From Streptomyces griseus (GTDB lineage: Bacteria > Actinomycetota > Actinomycetes > Nanopelagicales > Nanopelagicaceae), in NCBI GenBank assembly GCA_945884695.1, contig CAMCYO010000005.1, positions 46,679-110,678 of the forward strand: a DNA stretch of 64,000 bases, read 5' to 3'. Every line of letters starts with the position of its first letter. Position 1 is the first letter of the stretch. Under the pieces are notes generated by a model, which was given only the letters and a program-made list of their open reading frames with translations, was not told where the DNA came from and did no database searches. Made by a program: the position numbers and the translations under genes. Below, in pieces: positions 55,992 through 64,000 of the stretch.

Positions 55992-56885
55992 ATGGCTGTA
56001 AATGCGCTCCGCAGAGGTAGCCCTTTGCACCGCCAGCGCAGAAAGATTGGGTTCTTGTTCTCTCTACCAGCCCTTGGTTTGGTTGGAGCTTTTCTTGGAA
56101 TTCCTATATATCAAGCACTTTATTTTTCTATGACAAAATGGGATGGAATTGTCGCAGAGTGGCTCGGGCCAAGCACGTATATCAATCAGTTTAAAAGTCC
56201 GATTTTTTGGCGAGTAATCGAAAATAACGCGCTACTGCTTCTTGCTGTGCCTGTCGCAATCATTCTTCCTATGGGAATTGCGTACGTACTCAATGACAAA
56301 ATTGCTGGATGGAAAATATTCCGAACAATCTATTTTCTACCGACTGCAATTTCTTGGGTAGTTATTGGCATGGTGGCGATGCGTTTTTTTGCGCAAGAAG
56401 GGCTACTTAATGATCTTCTTAAAGGAATTGGGTTGGGCTTTATCAAGACCGATTTATTGTCCTCAGAACGAGGAGCGCTGCTCGCTGTAGGCATAACATT
56501 CATTTGGTCAATGGTAGGTACTAACAGCATCATTTTTCTCACGGGTATGGCCACCCTTGATATTTCGTTATACGAAGCTGCACGTATGGATGGCGCAAGT
56601 AGTTTTAGAATTTTCCGAAGTATCACTTTGCCTCAATTGAAGCGCTTTATACAGTTCTCGTTCATTATTACAGTCATTAGTGCATTCACAGCCTTATTTA
56701 CTTTGATCTTTGTTATGACTGGTGGAGGTCCAGGATTTGGTACTACCACTCTGGAGTTCTTTGTGTATCAGAGCGCCTTTTCTCGTGGCAATTTCGGAAC
56801 TGGTGCCATGCTAGGTGTCATCTTATTTTTCATGATGGCAATTTTAGGTTCGGCTCAACTCCTGCTCGTAAGGAATAAAGAGTGA
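55992..56885 (+). CDS. CUT1 ABC transporter permease 1 (MalF-like)
   Basis: 297 residues, six helices. Opening RRKIGFLFSLPALGLVGAFLGIPIYQAL and the cytoplasmic EAA loop YEAARMDGASSFRIFRSITLP near residues 195-215 that docks the ATPase. Its GAG-TGA end overlaps the next GTG start by four bases. No ATPase gene is in the cluster, so a shared MsiK-like ATPase elsewhere is implied. Confidence 0.92.
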   Translation: MAVNALRRGSPLHRQRRKIGFLFSLPALGLVGAFLGIPIYQALYFSMTKWDGIVAEWLGPSTYINQFKSPIFWRVIENNALLLLAVPVAIILPMGIAYVLNDKIAGWKIFRTIYFLPTAISWVVIGMVAMRFFAQEGLLNDLLKGIGLGFIKTDLLSSERGALLAVGITFIWSMVGTNSIIFLTGMATLDISLYEAARMDGASSFRIFRSITLPQLKRFIQFSFIITVISAFTALFTLIFVMTGGGPGFGTTTLEFFVYQSAFSRGNFGTGAMLGVILFFMMAILGSAQLLLVRNKE

Positions 56886-57691
56886 AGCGATTTAGTTTTG
56901 GTAAATCTTTTACCTTCTTATTGATGTGTCTGCTTGCATTTATAATGTTGTATCCATTTGCTTTTATGATCAACACTTCATTTAAGTCCAAAGCGCAATT
57001 CTTTGGTGCTCCTGGGCATTCTATTCTTTCTTGGCAGAAAGTTTTTACGGCGCTTCCCGTTGGCCGTCAGTTAATCAACTCAACAATTGTGTGTGCTGGT
57101 GCGATTTTGATAATTTTGATAGTTAGCTCTTTAGCTGGATTTGCCTTAGCAAAGCTTACTTTCCGACTTTCACCTATTATCTTTTTGGGAATTGTGGGTG
57201 CGATGTTAATTCCATTGCAGTCAATCATCATTCCTGCCTACATCAATGCAAGTCACCTACATCTATTAACTGGTTATTGGGGTGCAATATTGCTTTATTC
57301 AGCTCTGGGTACGCCTTTTGCAACTTTCTTAATGACGTCATATTTTCGCGGATTACCTGATGACTTAATTGAAGCAGCTGTTGTTGATGGTTTGAGTTAC
57401 ACAGCGGTATTTCGGAAGATAGCGTTGCCTTTAGCTATTCCTGCGTTAGTCACGATTGTCGTATTGCAATTTATTCAAATTTGGGATGATCTTCTCGTTG
57501 GTCTTCTTTTCTTACAGAATCAGGATTACAGGACGATTACTGTTGGTTTAGGCGCACTGGCGGCTGGCCGTACAACCGATATTCCAGTTCTGATGGCGGG
57601 ATCAATCATTAGTGCAATTCCGGCAATCATTGTGTATTTACTATTCCAAAAACAACTCGTTAATGGATTAACCGCTGGCATTGGAAAGTAG
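56882..57691 (+). CDS. CUT1 ABC transporter permease 2 (MalG-like)
   Basis: 269 residues, six helices; the opening LLAFIMLYPFAFMINTSFKS is typical of MalG-type subunits, and the EAA loop is IEAAVVDGLSYTAVFRKIALP (about 168-188). GTG start overlapping permease 1. Confidence 0.92.
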   Translation: MKRFSFGKSFTFLLMCLLAFIMLYPFAFMINTSFKSKAQFFGAPGHSILSWQKVFTALPVGRQLINSTIVCAGAILIILIVSSLAGFALAKLTFRLSPIIFLGIVGAMLIPLQSIIIPAYINASHLHLLTGYWGAILLYSALGTPFATFLMTSYFRGLPDDLIEAAVVDGLSYTAVFRKIALPLAIPALVTIVVLQFIQIWDDLLVGLLFLQNQDYRTITVGLGALAAGRTTDIPVLMAGSIISAIPAIIVYLLFQKQLVNGLTAGIGK

Positions 57692-57716
57692 TGCCTGACT
57701 TCTTTAGACTGTCCTA

Positions 57717-59141
57717 ATGTCCAAGCCAACAATGATTCTTGCCACAAGCAACGGCATAGGTATGGGCCATCTAGCAAGAGCGTGTGCAATTACTGAATCG
57801 TTAAAAGGTTTTGCAGAACCAATAATTGTTTCGATGGCAGGTGGAATTGCAGAGATTCCTGGTTTTATGGATGTTCGTTGCGAATATATTCCGGGGCGAG
57901 ATAGACAATGGATGAGTCGTGATGCTTGGGATATCTATCTCAGAGATCGCTTGGTTGCACTGATTGACGAGACAGATGCAAAAATTCTTTCCTTCGACGG
58001 CGTAGTACCTTACCCAGGGGTCATTGCAGCAAAGATGCAACGTCCTCATGTGAAATTGGTTTGGGTTCGGAGAGGTTTGTGGCAAAAGAAGCCACAAAGA
58101 TTTGTTCTTGGCCTTCAATCAAAAATGATGGATGCAGTTATTGAGCCTGGAGATTTTGCTCGAAGTTATGACAAAGGCCCAACATCTAAGCGCCGAGAGG
58201 CGCTAACGAGTGCCCCAATTTCTATGTTCCAACATCATAGTGCTCTTGGTCGCGATGAAGCGCGAAAGATTCTTGGTTTAGATCCCACTCGGCCAGCAGT
58301 GCTGGTTCAACTCGGTACAGGTGAAGGCGACGTCAATGAAAAAATGACGGCGGCGTTAACTGGCTTGCTGGGGTGGAAGGATCTACAAGTTGTTCTCACT
58401 AAGAAACCAGTTGATAGCAATGGAAAAGATTTGGCGCCCGCTGGTTTAGATATAAAAGTTGCCCGATATTTTCCTTTAGCGCGCTTGCTTAAAGCTTTCG
58501 ATGCCAGTATTTGCGCTGCTGGTTACAACGGTATTCATGAGCTGCTAGCAGCAGGAATTCCTACCGCCTTTGTCCCAAATATTCGCGGAACTGACGACCA
58601 AGAGATGCGGGCTAAATGGTGTGCAGACTTTGGTTATGCTCTCATGGCTGATCAATCGAATTTAGAAGATATTGAAAAAACTGTTCACAAGTTGCAATCT
58701 GATTCCCTTCGTCGCTCATTAAGTGTAGAATGCTTAAAACTTCCTCACGTATCTGGGGGCGCCGAAGTTGCGAAAATATTCTTAGAGATTGCAACTACAC
58801 AGACTCCCAAAAAACGGGCTCGAACTTTTCATTATCTTTGGCTAAATTTGGTTCTGCATTTCAACCGTGGAAGCAGGCATCTGTTTTTTATTCTTTACCG
58901 CCAAGCAGCTCGCGTTTACCAAATCTTTAAGCCTTACACGCCACCGCCTTTAGTAGCGAGTATTCCTCCGGTTTTTAGTCACTCTCGAGATAGCGCAACA
59001 TTGAGGGATTTAATAAAAGGCCAAGCGCGTTTTGAGCACCTCATTGATCAATCTTCTGCTAAATACAGAGAAAAACGCGAGCAGATTGCTAAAACTGCAT
59101 ACGGGTTTTCAATTGCCCAAGACTCTGGCGATCTCACCTAA
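57717..59141 (+). CDS. GT28/MurG-like glycosyltransferase
   Basis: 474 residues. The N-terminal NGIGMGHLARACAI (about 12-25) is the glycine-rich loop of GT-B glycosyltransferases like MurG, and the C-terminal half has YFPLARLLKAFDASICAAGYNGIHELLAAGIPTAFVP (about 250-287), the GT28 donor-binding region. A basic C-terminal extension (about 370-474) with aromatic helices may bind membrane. It would act on a lipid or diffusible acceptor; MurG proper is not in this context. 25 bp after permease 2, so it may be part of the transporter operon. The 3' end overlaps the convergent synthetase gene by 33 bases. Confidence 0.75.
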   Translation: MSKPTMILATSNGIGMGHLARACAITESLKGFAEPIIVSMAGGIAEIPGFMDVRCEYIPGRDRQWMSRDAWDIYLRDRLVALIDETDAKILSFDGVVPYPGVIAAKMQRPHVKLVWVRRGLWQKKPQRFVLGLQSKMMDAVIEPGDFARSYDKGPTSKRREALTSAPISMFQHHSALGRDEARKILGLDPTRPAVLVQLGTGEGDVNEKMTAALTGLLGWKDLQVVLTKKPVDSNGKDLAPAGLDIKVARYFPLARLLKAFDASICAAGYNGIHELLAAGIPTAFVPNIRGTDDQEMRAKWCADFGYALMADQSNLEDIEKTVHKLQSDSLRRSLSVECLKLPHVSGGAEVAKIFLEIATTQTPKKRARTFHYLWLNLVLHFNRGSRHLFFILYRQAARVYQIFKPYTPPPLVASIPPVFSHSRDSATLRDLIKGQARFEHLIDQSSAKYREKREQIAKTAYGFSIAQDSGDLT

Positions 59142-61013
59142 TACTTCTGGATTTGCAAGTGCACTTAAGTTTCTTACCTCTCGACCGTGAGCCAAGTCCC
59201 CAACTGCAATTTCTGACAATTTTCCGTTAAATGTTCGGGGTAAATCAGTCACAAAATAGATTTGTGAAGGAACATGTCTTGGTGAGCAATTCACGCGAAT
59301 CTTTGATTTGATTGAATTCACTAACTCCTCGTCATTGGTTGCGTTCTCGGTTCTAACAGCAAGCAAAACAATACGTTCATCACCTTGCCATGGTTGACTA
59401 AACGCTAGGCAACCACTAACTCCAGAAAAATTATCAAGTGCGCTATAAATTTCACCCGTTCCAATTCGAACACCTCCAACATTCAATGTGGCATCAGAGC
59501 GGCCATGAATAATGATTCCGCCCTCCTTTGTCCATGATGCTTGATCTCCATGGCGCCAAATTCCCGGCCAGGTATCAAAATATGTTGCGTGAAAACGTTC
59601 GCCATCATGATCTCCCCATATTCCCAGTGGCACTGTGGGAAAAGGTTTTTTACAAACCAGTTCGCCCATAACTCCTGGTGCGCAACTCTTTCCTTCATTG
59701 CTCCATACATCCATTTCATTTCCAAGAATGGGTCCTTGCATCTGACCTGCAAACATTGGACGTAATGGGTTTGGTCCAACAAAGCAACCAACTAAATCTG
59801 TGCCTCCAGAAAATGGTGCGATCAATACGTTTCCACCCATTTCTTTAGCAATCCATTCTGCTGTTGAAACCGAAAGGGGCGAACCTGTAACCATGATCGA
59901 ACGCAATTCAGGAAAACTTCCAAGACTTGCAGGAGTGAGATTCGATTCCTTAATAACATCTAGAAGCCGTGCCGATACACCCAGGTGAGTTAATTTCTCT
60001 TTTTGTGCAACGCGAAATAGAGCAAGAGCATCTGGATATGAAGGCGATCCATCGAATAAAACAAGTGATGCACCTGTTGCTAAAACTGAAATCTCCCAAT
60101 TCCACATCATCCAACCCGTAGTTGTATAAAACATCACCCGATCTCCGGATCGAATGTCACAATGAAGTCCCTGTTCAACGTGGTGCTTAAGAAGTACTCC
60201 CCCTGACCGATGAATTAAACCTTTTGGCGCACCTGTTGTGCCTGATGTGAAAAGCACATATGCAGGGTGGTCAAATGAACGACGTTTGAAAGTGAGCGGT
60301 TCTACTGAGGGTTCAATTTCCGACCACTTGAGCATCGAAACGTCATAACTTTCGCTAGTTTCACCAACCAGAATCAATAGCTCTAACGATGGAAGGGCGG
60401 AAGCCACGGAGTGAATTAGTTCGTTTTTGTCAAAAACTTTGCCTTGCCATGTGTAAGAAGTTGCTGCAATAAGTACTTTCGGCTGTAGTTGACCAAATCT
60501 AGAGATAATCGCAGCATCACCAAACTCAGGTGATGCGCTGGCAATAAGTGCTCCTGATTCGAAGCCAGCGAGAGCAAATGTTAGAACTTCGATTCCCACT
60601 GGAAGAATTGAAACTATTCGATCACCCTCTACCACTGCATACTTTTTAAATAACGCCAGAAGATTACTTACACTTTGCATTAGCGCTTGACGTGAATATG
60701 TCACACTACTTTTAAGTTCTTCGATGGTCGTAACTTCAACCATTTTTGTGAGTAGATTTTCCGCCAAACTTAAAGTTGCATCTGGAAAGAATTCGGATTT
60801 AGGCAGAGTTGATGGAATAAATACGTTCTCACCTTTTTCACCGATGACGTTTGCGAAATCCCAAAGCTGAGCCCAAAATTGTTCCGGCTTTTCTACCGAC
60901 CATCGATGAATATCGTCTAACCCTTTGTGAAACTTTGCAGTTTTTTCTAGAAATGCTTTTAATAATGGTGTTCCGGATTCCGGTGGTGACCAAATCAATG
61001 GTGCGTGGGTCAT
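59109..61013 (-). CDS. Acetoacetyl-CoA synthetase
   Basis: 634 residues, ANL superfamily. The acetoacetate-CoA ligase subgroup is indicated by the N-terminal FLEKTAKFHKGLDDIHRWSVE region and the long FYTTTGWMMWNW motif after the P-loop LFTSGTTGAPKGLIH (about 240-260). The C-terminal catalytic lysine is in RTFNGKLSEIAV. Activates acetoacetate with ATP and CoA. Its start overlaps the upstream dehydrogenase gene by four bases, so the pair forms a 3-hydroxybutyrate catabolic operon. Confidence 0.9.
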   Translation of the reverse strand: MTHAPLIWSPPESGTPLLKAFLEKTAKFHKGLDDIHRWSVEKPEQFWAQLWDFANVIGEKGENVFIPSTLPKSEFFPDATLSLAENLLTKMVEVTTIEELKSSVTYSRQALMQSVSNLLALFKKYAVVEGDRIVSILPVGIEVLTFALAGFESGALIASASPEFGDAAIISRFGQLQPKVLIAATSYTWQGKVFDKNELIHSVASALPSLELLILVGETSESYDVSMLKWSEIEPSVEPLTFKRRSFDHPAYVLFTSGTTGAPKGLIHRSGGVLLKHHVEQGLHCDIRSGDRVMFYTTTGWMMWNWEISVLATGASLVLFDGSPSYPDALALFRVAQKEKLTHLGVSARLLDVIKESNLTPASLGSFPELRSIMVTGSPLSVSTAEWIAKEMGGNVLIAPFSGGTDLVGCFVGPNPLRPMFAGQMQGPILGNEMDVWSNEGKSCAPGVMGELVCKKPFPTVPLGIWGDHDGERFHATYFDTWPGIWRHGDQASWTKEGGIIIHGRSDATLNVGGVRIGTGEIYSALDNFSGVSGCLAFSQPWQGDERIVLLAVRTENATNDEELVNSIKSKIRVNCSPRHVPSQIYFVTDLPRTFNGKLSEIAVGDLAHGREVRNLSALANPEVLGEIARVLGN

Positions 61014-61771
61014 CTAGCCATCCAGCCATTATCAATGGCAAAACAAGATCCTGTAATCGAGTTAGAATGTGGTCCACAAAGATAAAGAGCCATTTCTGCA
61101 ACTTCATTTGGCTCGATCAACCTTTTAATCGCCGCTGGTGCCAACATGATTTCATCGACCACTCGTTCGGCAGTGATGTTATGTATTTGTGCTTGATCTG
61201 TAATTTGTTTTTCAACTAAATTCGTTCGTACATATGCTGGTGCAATTGTGTTTGCAGTGACGCCATGGGGCCCACTTTCAAGACTTACCGCTTTATGTAA
61301 CCCTTCCATACCGTGTTTGGCCATTGTGTAAACAGACTTAAAAGGAGAAGCAATGTGGCCATGAATACTAGATATGCCAATTATTCTCCCCCATTTCTTT
61401 TTATACATATGAGGCAATGCTTTATGAATCAAATAGAAAGGTGTACGAAGCATCAAATCCAGCATGAGGTCTGCCTTATCCATAGGAAAGTCCTCGACAG
61501 GTGAGACATGTTGAATTCCTGCATTATTAATTAAGATATCTACATCCAAATCATTTGGAAAGAATTTTTCTGGTGATGATAAGTCTGCAACTAGATATTT
61601 CACTCCGCGCTCTGCCGACAAATCCTTGAGGGATTGTTCATCCATATCTACTGCAAGGACGCTAGCCCCGGCTTGAGCAAATGCAATGGCGCAAGCTCTT
61701 CCGATTCCGGTACCAGCACCTGTAATCATCACCTTTTTACTTAGGAGTGATGATTGATCTTTGTGAACCAT
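61010..61771 (-). CDS. 3-Hydroxybutyrate dehydrogenase (SDR)
   Basis: 253 residues, classical short-chain dehydrogenase: MITGAGTGIGRA (about 15-26) for NAD, NNAGI (about 87-91), catalytic Ser/Tyr/Lys in ISSIHGH and VYTMAKHG (about 147-154). The segment TANTIAPAYVRTNLVEKQI and the two-gene operon with acetoacetyl-CoA synthetase match 3-hydroxybutyrate dehydrogenase. The product acetoacetate is then activated to acetoacetyl-CoA. Confidence 0.88.
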   Translation of the reverse strand: MVHKDQSSLLSKKVMITGAGTGIGRACAIAFAQAGASVLAVDMDEQSLKDLSAERGVKYLVADLSSPEKFFPNDLDVDILINNAGIQHVSPVEDFPMDKADLMLDLMLRTPFYLIHKALPHMYKKKWGRIIGISSIHGHIASPFKSVYTMAKHGMEGLHKAVSLESGPHGVTANTIAPAYVRTNLVEKQITDQAQIHNITAERVVDEIMLAPAAIKRLIEPNEVAEMALYLCGPHSNSITGSCFAIDNGWMAR

Positions 61772-61811
61772 AAAGGCGAGTTTACTTACAGGTTTTCAGG
61801 AGTCAATGTTT

Positions 61812-62723
61812 TTAAATCAATTCCACTTGTGTAGTGAAGGCGACGTTCTGCCCTGCCGAAATAAATGTAGATCTTCCACCTTTAGACGCTCCAGTTAGTG
61901 CATCATCTGGATAGCACGAAGCTGGTTCTAATCCAGTTATTTCTGCTCTTTTGAAAAATGGAAACCTTGGTGAAAATCTTTCTTGCCAATACCAAAGAAA
62001 TGGAAATATTTTCTTATCCCATGTGAGAAGCGCACCTGTCCCGCGTTCTTTGTCAACAATTTTCACCCAGCCTTCGTTTCCGCTATGTAGAAAAGCTAAT
62101 CGTTCATAAGCGCTCTCGATTGGTGCACGCAAGTCAGGTCTACCTTTTCCAGACTCACTCCATAACATTGGCTCACCACCGTCTTCTTCAAAACCTTTTG
62201 GAAATGCCCATGTGCTCTTTTCTGGTGCATCAATACGAGCCTCTGTTGAACCTTGAAAAGCTATGTGTTCTACAATCACAATTTCTTGCACTACCTGTGT
62301 TGTGTTAGTGATTTGTGTGTGAACACGAAAAATTGCATTCTCGGAATCTATTTCGAGAATTCTTTGTACACGAAGAGAATCAAAAATAGTTACTTCTAGA
62401 GTCACTTGATCGTTGCTTTTTGAAACAATAGTCCAAGGAAGAATTGATGACTCTCCATGACAGGAATGGCGCTGACCTTCATGAACACATTCATTGCCGG
62501 CATTGGGTGTAAGAAATTGCCATCCACCGCGATAGCGCGAAAGCCAATGTGTTTCACTTTCATTTTCTGGGTATGCAACACTCATTGGTTCTGGTGCATC
62601 CCACTCATACCAAGCCAATACATTCGTTGTTGGGTCAAGCGAGCTGCCAATATGAGAAATAGTTCCGCCGTTAATTGGGTTAACAACCACGGTGATGTAT
62701 TGATTTTCTAAACGTAATTCCAC
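61812..62723 (-). CDS. Aldose-1-epimerase-like (galactose mutarotase fold) protein
   Basis: 303 residues, mostly beta strands. The N-terminal VVVNPINGGTISHIGS matches the mutarotase-like opening, RYRGGWQFLTPNAGNEC holds the sugar-site loop, and a CHGES histidine (about 88) could be catalytic; FKRAEITGLEPASCYP is a typical late segment with a glutamate. The substrate is unknown, probably a sugar of the adjacent uptake cluster. It starts eight bases after guaB1 on the same strand. Confidence 0.75.
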   Translation of the reverse strand: MELRLENQYITVVVNPINGGTISHIGSSLDPTTNVLAWYEWDAPEPMSVAYPENESETHWLSRYRGGWQFLTPNAGNECVHEGQRHSCHGESSILPWTIVSKSNDQVTLEVTIFDSLRVQRILEIDSENAIFRVHTQITNTTQVVQEIVIVEHIAFQGSTEARIDAPEKSTWAFPKGFEEDGGEPMLWSESGKGRPDLRAPIESAYERLAFLHSGNEGWVKIVDKERGTGALLTWDKKIFPFLWYWQERFSPRFPFFKRAEITGLEPASCYPDDALTGASKGGRSTFISAGQNVAFTTQVELI

Positions 62724-62731
62724 CCTATTTA

Positions 62732-64000
<1,269 letters not shown>

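Overview
This 64 kb window is a chromosomal segment of a low-GC, gene-dense actinobacterium. Actinobacterial markers include bldC, a DUF3073 gene beside purM, DUF5302, a GuaB1-type enzyme, a TadA partner gene, and the nth/crp and asd/lysC/recR/dnaX neighbourhoods also found in Mycobacterium. Low GC, one- to four-base gene overlaps and few non-coding stretches suggest a streamlined freshwater lineage such as the Nanopelagicales (acI, Planktophila-like). That placement is inference from gene content, not a database result.

Layout. 1-5.3 kb (all minus strand): an S-layer-like secreted protein cut by the window edge, an ECF-type sigma factor fused to a membrane helix and a predicted outside domain, and a secreted protein with six Ig-like repeats. 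5.4-9.3 kb: an AT-rich accessory segment with two nearly identical tRNA-Lys genes, a truncated CMP-sugar synthetase, a PIG-L deacetylase, a methyltransferase and an acyltransferase, probably surface-glycan modification. 9.4-12.8 kb: tsaC, a GT4 glycosyltransferase, a SIMPL protein and tRNA-Glu, -Asp and -Phe. 12.8-27.1 kb (minus): DUF5302, a WecA-like transferase, bldC, two conserved unknown genes and a nearly complete purine run (purM, F, L, Q, S, C, B, D, A) headed by fructose-bisphosphate aldolase. 27.2-27.4 kb: an unlisted 36-residue peptide gene followed by a strong terminator.

27.5-38.8 kb: acs, cvpA-like, tlpA-like, nth, crp, ridA, DUF4177, yqeY, a phosphoesterase, asd-lysC, recR-dnaX and the SRP RNA. 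38.8-42.0 kb: an accessory segment next to tRNA-Ser(GGA). The tRNA 3' end recurs twice downstream, splitting the segment into two cassettes of secreted-protein genes; a Doc-type toxin-antitoxin pair with a palindromic operator follows. 42-52.7 kb: gabD-like dehydrogenase, an APC permease fused to an OB-fold domain, tRNA-Ser(CGA), tadA and its partner, upp, an ACT-malic enzyme, DedA, a DMT transporter, an ABC-F ATPase and a DedA remnant.

52.8-62.7 kb: a carbohydrate-utilisation region with an IlvD/Edd-family dehydratase, a CUT1 ABC importer without its ATPase, a GT28-like glycosyltransferase, and, convergent to them, acetoacetyl-CoA synthetase, 3-hydroxybutyrate dehydrogenase and a mutarotase-like protein. 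The window ends inside guaB1. Sugars or sugar acids and ketone-body acids would feed central carbon, while purine synthesis, acs, malic enzyme and fba supply the core metabolism.
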